In this document: positions 1 to 8,873 of the stretch, one piece after another
How positions within the stretch are numbered: the first letter of the stretch is position 1
How the letters are laid out: each line of letters starts with the position of its first letter
Origin: Candidatus Tokpelaia sp.
Lineage (GTDB): Bacteria; Pseudomonadota; Alphaproteobacteria; Rhizobiales; Rhizobiaceae
Assembly (NCBI RefSeq): GCF_008636115.1
Contig: NZ_QLZD01000023.1
Coordinates: 50,161-114,160, forward strand
Reading direction: 5' to 3'
Length of the DNA: 64,000 bases
Translations under genes and position numbers: made by a program
Notes under the pieces: generated by a model
The model's database searches: none
Seen by the model: the letters and a program-made list of their open reading frames with translations, nothing else
Told to the model about the DNA's origin: nothing

Positions 1-1680
1 GCAGGGTGAAGGTCAGAGTCGGCGCGGCGCCGGTATCATTTGTAAAGCTGCCGCTATCGGTAATGCTGTCAAAACTCAGCCCGGTGCCGAGCTTGTCGGT
101 AAAGACTGTGTCTTTGGTGGTCGTGCCGCCGCTCACTGTGGTGGTGAGGGTATAAGTGATAAAATCACCGGTCTGCACCCCGGTGCCGGCGGGAATATCA
201 GAGCTTTTGACTGTGTCTACATGAATAAGCGGGGTGGTCACTGTGCAGCTTGTGCACGTGCCGGGCGTAGAGACAATATTATTAGCCTGGTCAGTTGTGG
301 CATCATCTTTAATTCTGGCACTATAGCTTACCTGATAGTCGCCGGCCGGCATGCCCTTCGGCAGAGTGAATTTCAGCTGCGGTGCCTTGCCGGTATCGGC
401 GGTAAAGGAGCCGGCAGAAGTGACAGACTGAAAGGCCAGCCCGCCGCCCAGAGTATCGTTAAGCGTAATGGGGGTGGTTGAAGTGCCGCCGGTAATATGC
501 GTGGTCAAGGTATAGGTAATAATATCGCCGGGCTGTAGCGGTGTGCCGGGCGCCGGCATTGAGGTTTTTTCAGAGGCAATAGTAATAACCGGGTTTTCGG
601 TAGCGCAGGTCTCGCATGTGCCGTCACTTGTGGTCACATTATTGGCGACAGTGCCGGAAGCATCATTTTTCACCTGCGCGGTATAGGATATAGTATAGGT
701 GCCGGCCGGCGTGCCTTTGGGCAGAGTGAAAGCCAGTACCGGCGCCTTGCCGGTATCACTGCGGAACCGCCCGGCACTGCTGACTTTCTGGAAGGTCAGC
801 CCGTCTCCCAATGTATCGGTTAATACTGTATCGCGCAGGGTAAAGCCGCCGGTCACAGTGACACTGAGCCTGTAAGTTATAATATCGCCATTTTGCACCA
901 GAGTGCCGGTGCCGACATCGGAGCTTTTATTGACACGCAGGGAGACAACCGGGCTGCTGGTGCTGCATTGATCGCAAGTGCCGGGAATACTGGTGACAGA
1001 ATTGCTGGCTGCGCTTGTTGTATCTGCGTTTACCTTGACCTGATAGGTGATTTGATAAATACCGGCCGGCGTGCCCTCCGGTAAAGTAAATTGCGGCCTC
1101 GTTGGGTCGCTAATATCCGTGGTAAAGGAGCCGGCATTGGTCACGCCGACAAATTCCAGATTATCGCTGGGTGCATCGGTTAAGACAACCGGGCTGGTGG
1201 TGGCACCGCCGGTCACCGTGGTGGTCAGCGTATAAGTGATAATATCGCCGGCGCCGACCGGATTGCCATTGCCGCTGCTGGATTTTTTGGTGGTAGAAAC
1301 CTGCACCAGCGGGTTTTGCGTTTCACAGGCATCGCAATAACCATTATCGGAGGTGACGCTATTTTTGACGGCATCGGCAGCCGTGCCTTTTACCCTGACG
1401 CGATAAGAAATACTATAGGAGCCGACAGCAGTGCCGGAAGGCAAAGTGAAACTCAGCGCCGGCGCATTTGATGTATCGGCCTGAAAATCGCCGGCATCTT
1501 CAATATCAACAAATTCAACACTATCGTCCAGTATATCGGTCAACACCGTATCTTTTATGGTGGCATTACCGATAACATCAGTTGTCAGCGTATAGACAAT
1601 TTCATCGCCGTTTTGCACCGGCGTATTATTACCGAGATCAGAGCTTTTGGCGGTGCGCGTGGTGGCAAGCTGATTGGTAA
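1..1680 (-). repeat. Tandem protein-coding modules of about 360 bp, each ending in a CxxC motif
   Basis: Four complete modules and one partial one can be aligned by eye, with boundaries near 1680, 1320, 965, 605 and 245. Each encodes the order K-S-S-D, Q-x-G-D-x-I-T-Y-T-L, a T-x-x-T-L-x-D acidic loop, F-T-L-P-x-G-T-x-x-G, then a short segment ending C-x-x-C (C-D-A-C, C-D-Q-C, C-E-T-C, C-T-S-C). Modules are diverged in DNA sequence but constant in length. The pattern fits DUF11 / isopeptide-forming fimbrial-type beta sandwiches. The paired cysteines at each junction are the unusual part. Confidence 0.8.
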
Positions 1681-3628
1681 CTGTGCAGTTGATTTCGGCA
1701 TTATAATTGGTTGCCGATTGATCCAGGGTAAAGGAATTGCCATCTACCGTATAGCTGCCGTCTTCGCCCAGCCCGGTGCAGTCAAGATTTGCTATTGTCC
1801 AGTTAAAGGCCGGGTTTGTGCCTTGCGGCGGCGTTTCTGTTATAGTGGTAGGAGCAAGCGGCGTGGTCAGCACTTGCTGCTTGCCGGTTTTGGCCGTGCC
1901 GGCAACATCTGTAGCGAGGGTCTGGCTCTGCCAGCCATTATCGCCGGAAAAGGTAAATTGCCCGGTGCCGCCCAGGCTGATTTTGGTAAGAGTGATCGCC
2001 GGCCTTTTGTCAAAACTTATCTGGGTTGTGGCCTTGTCATTATCCGTATTATAGTCACTATCCAATATATTGCCGCCGGCATCGGGCCTGGATCGGCCGA
2101 GAGAGGCGGCAATATCAAACTGCCCTAATTGCGCATTGGCATTGACCGTAATGGGGAAGGTAAAGCTGGCAGTGCCGCCTTCTTCGCCAAAATCGGCAGC
2201 CTCTGCCAGATTAGTGGCAATAGCGCAACTGACATGCTGGCCGGAAACCGTGCAGCCGGGCACGGCTTGCGGCGTCCAGCCGGCGGGAATATCAACCTCA
2301 AGGCTGAAACCGGCTGTGCCCCTGGCCTGTGTCGGCCCGAGGCTGACACCTGCAACGGTTACGTTTTTCTGATTATCCGTATCGGTAAAATGCTCTCCCG
2401 AAACGCTGACAGAAACGCCAATATCCGGCCTGCCGGTTACCAGAAGATCGCAGGTCGCGTCCTGGTGATCGGCCAGAGCGACTGTAGAAATACAGTTGCT
2501 GGTGGCAGAATAGCTGGCTTCCGGTATATCGCCCGGCCTTTGGCTTAAGGTAGCGCCGTAACCTGTCCCCGGCAGCACAAAAATTTCATAATCATACTGG
2601 AATTGGGCAGGGTCATTATCCGTGCCCTCAAAATTGGAATAGGGCATTTTATCACGCCCGGAAACAGTGCTGATTTCTCCGGTTGCCGGATCAACTATCT
2701 GCGATTCCAGCGGGACGCCGTTTTTGGTCAGGTCGGTCAGCCAGCCGTCCGGGCCCAGAGTCTTTTTCCAGGCAAAATTTTGAAACTGAATGCGAGAAGA
2801 AAATCGCGCCTGCCGCACTGTCGCGCAATAAATATTAAAGCCGTCCCAGCCCTCACCGCCATTTTGCCGGTAAATGCCGTTAACAGCGCGGTTTTGCGCC
2901 GGGGCGCAAATCCAGCCGCTGAAATTATGCGTCCACAAATTGTTTTCAATATTGCCGGCGCGGTAATTGGGGGTTGTCCCTATATCCTGCACCGCTACCC
3001 AGTCACCGGTCAGGACTGTGAGCTTGGCACAGGTAAATGTTATATCCGAGGCCCAGGCCGGGTAAATACTGGTTGATTTACGGGAATCGCCGCCGGTGCG
3101 GTTGACAACCTGGTCGGCCGGGCAATAGGCACTCTGCACCGCACCTGCGCCTGCATAACCGCTAGTACCGTCAACTGCCGGCTCATCGTCCGGCGTAGTA
3201 GGGTAGGCGCGTGCGACCTTGTCTTTATCCATAGTAACAAGATTGCAATAAATATCTATGCGGATTGTCATGCCGGCGGTCGCACCCATTGGCGGGTAAG
3301 GCACGGATTTGTCTGTATGACGATAACCGCGAATAACGCCGCCATTCGGGCAGCGAAAGCCCGCTACCGCGCCTTTATTGGCACCGACCGTGCCTGTATA
3401 TGTGCCGTTATCGGTAAAGCCGACGCCGATTTGCGCCTGTGCCGTTTGCAGGCTGCCGCCCAGCATAAAGCTGAGTAACAGCAGTGCCGCCCATAGCCGG
3501 GCTTTAATCTGGCAATATAATTTGCGGGGGGCAGGCTTTTGTGCTGTGACGATATTTTGCTTCTGCCCAGCCAAAGCAAAATTATGCCGGTTTACAAAAC
3601 GCGTACAAAACCAACTATACCAAACCAT
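1..3628 (-). CDS. Very large secreted repeat protein with DUF11-like and prealbumin-like (SpaA-type) domains; 3' end outside window
   Basis: The reverse strand is open without a stop from 3628 to the left edge (1209 codons), so only the N-terminal part is seen. An unusually long positively charged leader (about 45 residues) precedes a hydrophobic core and an A-Q-A cleavage site, so it is exported. A Cys-containing N-terminal region follows, then a DUF11-like beta domain (about 2130-2480), then a domain with G-T-G-Q-F-T-F-S-G and T-I-T-E motifs typical of proteobacterial SpaA/prealbumin-like folds (about 1680-2050), then a row of about 120-residue modules (1-1680). I place the start at ATG 3628, preceded by GAGAG eight bases upstream; an in-frame ATG at 3646 is possible. 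Likely a cell-surface adhesin or matrix protein; ligand unknown. The anchor or outer-membrane domain would lie beyond the window. Confidence 0.82.
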   Translation of the reverse strand, partial: MVWYSWFCTRFVNRHNFALAGQKQNIVTAQKPAPRKLYCQIKARLWAALLLLSFMLGGSLQTAQAQIGVGFTDNGTYTGTVGANKGAVAGFRCPNGGVIRGYRHTDKSVPYPPMGATAGMTIRIDIYCNLVTMDKDKVARAYPTTPDDEPAVDGTSGYAGAGAVQSAYCPADQVVNRTGGDSRKSTSIYPAWASDITFTCAKLTVLTGDWVAVQDIGTTPNYRAGNIENNLWTHNFSGWICAPAQNRAVNGIYRQNGGEGWDGFNIYCATVRQARFSSRIQFQNFAWKKTLGPDGWLTDLTKNGVPLESQIVDPATGEISTVSGRDKMPYSNFEGTDNDPAQFQYDYEIFVLPGTGYGATLSQRPGDIPEASYSATSNCISTVALADHQDATCDLLVTGRPDIGVSVSVSGEHFTDTDNQKNVTVAGVSLGPTQARGTAGFSLEVDIPAGWTPQAVPGCTVSGQHVSCAIATNLAEAADFGEEGGTASFTFPITVNANAQLGQFDIAASLGRSRPDAGGNILDSDYNTDNDKATTQISFDKRPAITLTKISLGGTGQFTFSGDNGWQSQTLATDVAGTAKTGKQQVLTTPLAPTTITETPPQGTNPAFNWTIANLDCTGLGEDGSYTVDGNSFTLDQSATNYNAEINCTVTNQLATTRTAKSSDLGNNTPVQNGDEIVYTLTTDVIGNATIKDTVLTDILDDSVEFVDIEDAGDFQADTSNAPALSFTLPSGTAVGSYSISYRVRVKGTAADAVKNSVTSDNGYCDACETQNPLVQVSTTKKSSSGNGNPVGAGDIITYTLTTTVTGGATTSPVVLTDAPSDNLEFVGVTNAGSFTTDISDPTRPQFTLPEGTPAGIYQITYQVKVNADTTSAASNSVTSIPGTCDQCSTSSPVVSLRVNKSSDVGTGTLVQNGDIITYRLSVTVTGGFTLRDTVLTDTLGDGLTFQKVSSAGRFRSDTGKAPVLAFTLPKGTPAGTYTISYTAQVKNDASGTVANNVTTSDGTCETCATENPVITIASEKTSMPAPGTPLQPGDIITYTLTTHITGGTSTTPITLNDTLGGGLAFQSVTSAGSFTADTGKAPQLKFTLPKGMPAGDYQVSYSARIKDDATTDQANNIVSTPGTCTSCTVTTPLIHVDTVKSSDIPAGTGVQTGDFITYTLTTTVSGGTTTKDTVFTDKLGTGLSFDSITDSGSFTNDTGAAPTLTFTL

Positions 3629-3961
3629 TATACTCACTCTCTGCATTGTGAGTGATTTGGCGCGCTATGGAAAAATGTCTATATTGCCGCAAGGCGGAAA
3701 AAACTGTTAAATATTATTGTGGTTAACAATTTCTTAACCCGATTTGTCCACAAGCGGGGCAAACAAAAACAGAGTGAAGACAAGAGCCGGAAGCTGAAAA
3801 AAGCCAATAAGCAGCTCGATCAGCACCATAAAGCAGCTTTGATCCTGCCGCTTTATGGTGCCGGGACTTTTTTGCGCCTTGTTCTTCTGTTAAAATGAGT
3901 GGAGAGGCGGTCTGTGTGCCACAGGCAAATAAACGGGCGGGGCCGGATAAAGTGAGAATAA
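3629..3961. other. Divergent intergenic region with a perfect 12-bp inverted repeat
   Basis: No supported gene. It separates the repeat surface protein (minus) from the SDR gene (plus), so it should hold both promoters. It contains the inverted repeat at 3823-3861. I could not identify clear -35/-10 pairs. Confidence 0.5.
3823..3861. repeat. Perfect 12-bp inverted repeat (15-base loop)
   Basis: Left arm GCACCATAAAGC (3823-3834), right arm GCTTTATGGTGC (3850-3861), 15 bases between. Six T follow on the plus strand at 3868-3873. No plus-strand gene lies upstream, so it may be an operator or an RNA hairpin rather than a simple terminator. On the minus strand it lies about 190 bases upstream of the surface protein start. 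Confidence 0.55.
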
Positions 3962-4873
3962 ATGATGAAGGATAGCGAGCAGTATTGCCCGTTTCACGGG
4001 GAGACAGGCACCGCCGCCGGCGGGGAGCCGCCGGCCGCAGCCGATAATGCCGGGACGCAGGCGGCAGAACAGGCGCGCGGGTTGGCCGGCGGCGCTGCGC
4101 AGGGAGGAAAACATGGCGCGCGCTTTGCCGATGATACGCGCAAAACTCTGGTTTTGACCGGTGCCAGCCGCGGTATCGGCCATGCCACAGTCAAGCGTTT
4201 TTCAAGCGAAGGCTGGCGGGTTATTACCTGTTCGCGGCAGAGTTTTTCACCGCAAACCTGCCCTTGGGCGGAAGGGGCAGAGGATCATATTGGCGTTAAT
4301 CTGGCCGATGCCGAAGATGTCGGCCGCGCTATTGCCGAAATTCGCCGCCGGCTGGAGGCAAATGGCGGGCGCCTGCATGCTTTGGTCAATAATGCCGGCA
4401 TTTCTCCTAAAAGCGAAAGCGGCAGGCGGCTGAATTCGCTTGAGACCAATATGCAAATCTGGCGCGCTGTGTTTCAGGTGAATTTTTATGCGCCGATAAT
4501 GCTGGCGCGCGGCCTGTTTGCCGAGTTAAAGGCGGCGCATGGCGCTATTGTCAATGTCACTTCTATTGCCGGCGGCCGTGTTCACCCTTTTGCCGGCACA
4601 GCCTATGCGACTTCCAAGGCGGCGCTGGCGGCCTTAACGCGGGAAATGGCCTCTGATTTCGGCCCGCATAATGTGCGCGTCAATGCTATTGCTCCGGGAG
4701 AAATTGCGACCGGCATTCTTTCTCCCGGTACGGAGAAAATGGCTGAGCATTTGCCGCTGCGCCGTTTGGGCCGGCCGGAAGAAGTGGCCGACACAATTTA
4801 TTATTTATGCGGTGAGGGGGCCTCTTATGTAACCGGCTCGGAAATTCATATTAATGGCGGCCAGCATGTATAA
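3962..4873 (+). CDS. Short-chain dehydrogenase/reductase (SDR) family oxidoreductase
   Basis: 303 residues. Classical SDR signature: cofactor loop T-G-A-S-R-G-I-G at residues 66-73, N-N-A-G at 143-146, catalytic Y215-x-x-x-K219 in Y-A-T-S-K, and a C-terminal N-G-G-Q-H typical of FabG-like enzymes. Substrate cannot be told from sequence; NADPH is the likely cofactor. A 60-residue Ala/Gly-rich leader precedes the Rossmann fold. The strong Shine-Dalgarno at 4101-4109 leads to an ATG at 4113 that is out of frame, so the start is 3962 or the adjacent ATG at 3965. In related Hyphomicrobiales I recall an SDR gene next to cvpA-purF; here cvpA lies 5 kb away and purF is absent. Confidence 0.9.
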   Translation: MMKDSEQYCPFHGETGTAAGGEPPAAADNAGTQAAEQARGLAGGAAQGGKHGARFADDTRKTLVLTGASRGIGHATVKRFSSEGWRVITCSRQSFSPQTCPWAEGAEDHIGVNLADAEDVGRAIAEIRRRLEANGGRLHALVNNAGISPKSESGRRLNSLETNMQIWRAVFQVNFYAPIMLARGLFAELKAAHGAIVNVTSIAGGRVHPFAGTAYATSKAALAALTREMASDFGPHNVRVNAIAPGEIATGILSPGTEKMAEHLPLRRLGRPEEVADTIYYLCGEGASYVTGSEIHINGGQHV

Positions 4874-4991
4874 AGGCCGCCGCGCGGTGCCGGGCGGTAA
4901 AATTTGCAGAAAGTGCGGTTTTGCATTACAAAGGCGGGGGAAGGGTGAGGTTACGCGTTAAAACCGGCTTAAGCCAAACAGGAAAGCAGTC

Positions 4992-6896
4992 ATGGCCGCT
5001 GAAAAGACAAAATATCAGAAAAATGATGAAAGCGGCGCCTTGAAAACAATCGCCGAATTATGGCCCTATATGTGGCCGGCAGCGCGGCCTGATCTTAAAA
5101 TGCGGGTGCTGTGGGCGCTGTTTTATCTGGTGCTTTCCAAAGTCATTTTGATTCTTGTCCCTTATTTTTTCAAATATGCGACAGATTCTTTAACCGAAGG
5201 CTGGGCGCCGCCAAATTGGCTGCCTTATGTGCTGGCGGCGCCGTTATTATTGGTTTTTTGCTATAATGTGGCGCGCATTGCGCAGGCCGGGCTTAACCAG
5301 TTGCGCGATGCCTTGTTTGCTTCAGTCGGTCAGTATGCCGTGCGCAAACTGGCTTATGAAACTTTTGTCCATATGCACCAGTTATCGCTGCGCTTTCATC
5401 TGGAAAAGCGCACCGGCGGCCTGTCGCGCATTATTGAGCGCGGCACCAAGGGGATAGAAGCGATTGTCCGCTTTACTATTTTAAACAGTATCCCGACAGT
5501 GCTGGAATGTGCGATGACGGCTTTTGTCGTCTGGTATTCTTACGGCTGGCTGTATTTCTTTATTGTCGTGGCGACTGTCGGCTCTTATGTCTGGTTTACC
5601 ATTATTGCCAGTAATTGGCGCATCAATATTCGCCGCGCCATGAATGCTGCCGATAATGAGGCCAATAGCCGCGCCGTAGATTCTCTGCTGAATTTTGAGA
5701 CGGTCAAATATTTCGGCAATGAAGAGCTGGAGGCGCACCGCTTCGATAAATCCATGGCGCAATATGAGACTGCGGCCACCAAAACCTGGGTATCTCTCGG
5801 CTGGCTTAATTTCGGTCAGGCCGTTATTTTCGGCCTTGGCATGCTGATTTTAATGCTGATTTCTGCCTGGCAGGTATTGCATGGGCGGCAAACCCTGGGC
5901 GATTTTGTCTTTATCAATGCTTTGCTTATCCAGCTTTCTTTCCCGCTCAATTTTATCGGCTCTATTTATCGTGATGTGCGCCAAGGGCTGACCGATATTG
6001 AGCAAATGTTCAATCTGTTAAATGTGCCGGAAGAAATTGCCGATAAAAGAGGAGCAAAAGCGTTGGATCTGACGGCGGAGGCAGCCTCTATCCGCTTTGA
6101 TAATGTTGTTTTCGGCTATGATGCGGATCGCACAATTTTAAAGGGTATTTCCTTTGAAGTGCCGAGCGGTAAGACCGTGGCTATTGTCGGCCCTTCCGGC
6201 GCGGGGAAATCAACTATATCGCGACTATTATTCCGCTTTTATGATGTGCAGGCCGGCCAGGTGCTGGTGGGGGGGGAAGATGTGCGCAATGTAACGCAAA
6301 CAAGCCTGCGCCGGGCTATTGGCATGGTGCCGCAGGATACAGTGCTGTTTAATGATACAATCGGCTATAATATTCGTTATGGCCGCAGCAAAGCCAGTGA
6401 TGAAGATGTGCAAAAAGCTGCCCGGCTGGCGCAGATTGATAAATTTATCAACAGCCTGCCGCAGGCTTATGAAACTCAGGTGGGCGAGCGCGGGCTTAAA
6501 CTTTCCGGCGGGGAGAAGCAGCGCGTGGCTATTGCCCGCACTTTGCTCAAAGCACCGCCTTTGCTGATACTTGATGAAGCAACCTCGGCGCTGGATACGG
6601 CGACCGAGCAGGAAATCCAGCATGCTTTGGATACAGTCAGCCGCGGCCGCACAACTCTGGTGATTGCTCATCGGCTTTCCACCATTATTCAGGCTGATGA
6701 AATTCTGGTATTAAAAGGCGGCCGTTTTGTCGAGCGCGGCACCCATAGGACATTATTGGCCAAAAAAGGGCTCTATGCTTCTATGTGGCAGCGGCAGCTG
6801 GAAGCAACGGCTTTGGGTGAAAAATTGCGCCTGATACGGCGTGAGGATAAAGCCGGTTTTTTGGACAAGCGCGATAATGAGCCGGAAACAGCTTAA
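4992..6896 (+). CDS. Atm1/ABCB7-type ABC half-transporter (export of glutathione-linked or metal-complexed substrates)
   Basis: 634 residues: six-helix transmembrane domain (about 35-340) followed by a nucleotide-binding domain. Walker A G-P-S-G-A-G-K-S-T at 400-408, signature L-S-G-G-E-K-Q from 504, Walker B ending D528-E529, then A-T-S-A-L-D and H-loop A-H-R. The W-P-Y-M-W-P start and the F-E-T-V-K-Y-F motif match the mitochondrial/alphaproteobacterial Atm1 group, which exports glutathione polysulfide or metal-glutathione complexes. It would work as an inner-membrane homodimer. The start has AGGAAAG a few bases upstream. A distinct function (lipid export) is less likely. Confidence 0.92.
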   Translation: MAAEKTKYQKNDESGALKTIAELWPYMWPAARPDLKMRVLWALFYLVLSKVILILVPYFFKYATDSLTEGWAPPNWLPYVLAAPLLLVFCYNVARIAQAGLNQLRDALFASVGQYAVRKLAYETFVHMHQLSLRFHLEKRTGGLSRIIERGTKGIEAIVRFTILNSIPTVLECAMTAFVVWYSYGWLYFFIVVATVGSYVWFTIIASNWRINIRRAMNAADNEANSRAVDSLLNFETVKYFGNEELEAHRFDKSMAQYETAATKTWVSLGWLNFGQAVIFGLGMLILMLISAWQVLHGRQTLGDFVFINALLIQLSFPLNFIGSIYRDVRQGLTDIEQMFNLLNVPEEIADKRGAKALDLTAEAASIRFDNVVFGYDADRTILKGISFEVPSGKTVAIVGPSGAGKSTISRLLFRFYDVQAGQVLVGGEDVRNVTQTSLRRAIGMVPQDTVLFNDTIGYNIRYGRSKASDEDVQKAARLAQIDKFINSLPQAYETQVGERGLKLSGGEKQRVAIARTLLKAPPLLILDEATSALDTATEQEIQHALDTVSRGRTTLVIAHRLSTIIQADEILVLKGGRFVERGTHRTLLAKKGLYASMWQRQLEATALGEKLRLIRREDKAGFLDKRDNEPETA

Positions 6897-7118
6897 AGCC
6901 CCTGTGCCGCTATTTGCCGGAAAATTGGAGAAAACTCTGCTTGCTTCGCCGCTGCGATACTATATAAAGCGAAAAGCATCATGGGGAAAGCCGGGAAATA
7001 ACAGGATTCAGGGGCAGTTTGGCTTGCTGCCTGATATGGCCTGACGGCCGGCATAAAACCGGCCGGGCCGGCAGTTTGGCGTCCGGCCGGTTAAGGGGCG
7101 TAGTTCACGGGATTTTTT

Positions 7119-7955
7119 ATGAATATTTTGCATTCTGCCCGCATAATGCTTACGCCGATACATAAAGAGGGTTACCCCTTTATCGCCCTGTTTTTTATTA
7201 TTGCCGTGGTGCTGGGTTTTCTCTGGCTGCCTTTATTTTGGGCCGGGCTGGGCTTAACTCTGTGGTGTGCTTATTTCTTCCGCGATCCGCAGCGGGTGGT
7301 GCCGCTGGCGGCTAATCTTGTTCTTAGCCCGGCAGACGGCAAGGTTTCCTTTGCCGGAGTGGTTATGCCGCCGGAAAAGCTGGGCCTGCCTCAGCGGCAA
7401 ATGTTCCGTATTTCTATTTTTATGGACATATTTTCCTGCCATGTGAATCGCGCTCCGGTCAGCGGTATTATCAAAGTGATAGATTATCATGAGGGGCATT
7501 TTTTTAATGCTATGCTGGATAAAGCCGGTGAGTCTAATGAGGCCAACGGCCTGTTGCTGCAAACAGCCTATGGTGAGGTGGGCGTGGTGCAAATTGCCGG
7601 GCTGGTTGCCCGCCGCATTGTCTGCTGGGTAAAAAAGGGGGAGGAGCTGGCGGCCGGCCGGCGTTTCGGCCTTATTCGCTTCGGCTCGCGGCTTGATGTT
7701 TATCTGCCGCTACAGACAGAAATCTGCATAAGCGTGGGGCAGAAAATGGTGGCGGGAGAGACTGTGCTGGCGCGTTTTGCCGCTGTCGATAATGGCAAGG
7801 AGAATATCGCCGATAAGGCTGAGCCTGATGGCGCCGGGGATAGTGCCGGTAGGCGCGGCAATAGCGACAGCATGAGCACTGCTGTTCACCCGCCTGCTGT
7901 GCCTGATGAGGAAGAGGGCGACAAGCCGGATTTTTTGCATTTTCGTTTAGATTAG
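7119..7955 (+). CDS. psd: Phosphatidylserine decarboxylase proenzyme
   Basis: 278 residues. Converts phosphatidylserine to phosphatidylethanolamine at the inner membrane. N-terminal membrane segments (about 20-50), conserved S-P-A-D-G-K, and the self-cleavage site F-G-S with cleavage expected between G189 and S190, producing the pyruvoyl group. It belongs to the short proteobacterial/archaeal form, but has a roughly 50-residue charged, low-complexity tail after the catalytic fold (from about residue 228) that most short forms lack. pssA starts 9 bases after its stop, so the two consecutive pathway enzymes are in one operon. Confidence 0.95.
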   Translation: MNILHSARIMLTPIHKEGYPFIALFFIIAVVLGFLWLPLFWAGLGLTLWCAYFFRDPQRVVPLAANLVLSPADGKVSFAGVVMPPEKLGLPQRQMFRISIFMDIFSCHVNRAPVSGIIKVIDYHEGHFFNAMLDKAGESNEANGLLLQTAYGEVGVVQIAGLVARRIVCWVKKGEELAAGRRFGLIRFGSRLDVYLPLQTEICISVGQKMVAGETVLARFAAVDNGKENIADKAEPDGAGDSAGRRGNSDSMSTAVHPPAVPDEEEGDKPDFLHFRLD

Positions 7956-7964
7956 GTCAGGCCA

Positions 7965-8834
7965 ATGAAACCATCGCTTCCTTTTCCGCCTTTTGACGGT
8001 GACAAAAAAGCCGGGAGGCTCCGCCGCTTTGATGCGGATAATGTTTTTGCTCAAACCGGGCAAGAGGGGGAAGCGCAGGAAAAGCAGCGCAAATTTATTT
8101 CGTTTCGTTTTTTGCTGCCAAATATTATTACGGTTGTGGCAATTATTTCCGGCCTTTCCGGCGTGCGCATGGCGATAGAAAACCGCTTTGAGCCGGCCGT
8201 TATCTGCCTGTTGCTGGCGGCTTTTCTCGATGGGATAGACGGCCGCATTGCCCGCGCTATTCGCGGCACTTCACGTTTTGGCGAACAGTTGGATTCGCTG
8301 GCTGATGCCATTAATTTTGGCGCTGTGCCGGCTTTGGTGGTTTATATTTATATATTAGATGCTATGGGGCGGTTTGGCTGGCTGGCGGCGCTGATTTACA
8401 GCACCGCCTGCTGTTTGCGGCTGGCGCGGTTTAATGTGATGATTGACAATAGCAATTCTACGCCCAAATGGCAGCAGAATTATTTTGTCGGCCTGCCTTC
8501 CCCCGCCGGGGGGTGCCTGTTGCTTTTGCCGGTTTGTCTGGGCTTTTTGGGCATGCCGCAGACAAATGCCGCTGCCCTGTTTTTCTGCTTTTATACGATT
8601 TTTCTGGCTTTATTGATGGTATGCAACCTGCCTGTGTGGAACGGCAAGGCTATTCGCGGCGGTTTGCGGCGCGATATTGTTATACCGGCGCTGTTTTTTG
8701 TGGTGATTTATCTTATTTTGCTGGTCAGCTATATGTGGGAAACACTGGCCGTTACCTGTTTTATCTATCTCGCCTTTTTGCCGCTCAGCGCCTATAGCTA
8801 TTATCGCCTCAGTAAAAAACAGGCGGGCAGGTGA
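7965..8834 (+). CDS. pssA: CDP-diacylglycerol--serine O-phosphatidyltransferase
   Basis: 289 residues, eight or so predicted membrane helices. Makes phosphatidylserine from CDP-diacylglycerol and serine; product is the substrate of the neighbouring Psd. CDP-alcohol phosphotransferase motif D89-x-x-D92-G93-x-x-A96-R97-x8-G106-x3-D110-x3-D114 is intact. The family is the membrane-integral type II PssA usual in alphaproteobacteria and Gram-positives, not the peripheral enterobacterial type. A charged cytoplasmic N-terminus of about 45 residues precedes the first helix. Confidence 0.95.
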   Translation: MKPSLPFPPFDGDKKAGRLRRFDADNVFAQTGQEGEAQEKQRKFISFRFLLPNIITVVAIISGLSGVRMAIENRFEPAVICLLLAAFLDGIDGRIARAIRGTSRFGEQLDSLADAINFGAVPALVVYIYILDAMGRFGWLAALIYSTACCLRLARFNVMIDNSNSTPKWQQNYFVGLPSPAGGCLLLLPVCLGFLGMPQTNAAALFFCFYTIFLALLMVCNLPVWNGKAIRGGLRRDIVIPALFFVVIYLILLVSYMWETLAVTCFIYLAFLPLSAYSYYRLSKKQAGR

Positions 8835-8873
8835 AATATTGGCAGCCTGGATTTTGTGGCTGGAGGAGGGGTT

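Noticed and set aside
4113..4157. ATG with strong Shine-Dalgarno inside the SDR leader
   Set aside because: It is in another frame and meets a stop after 14 codons; the SDR frame continues from 3962.
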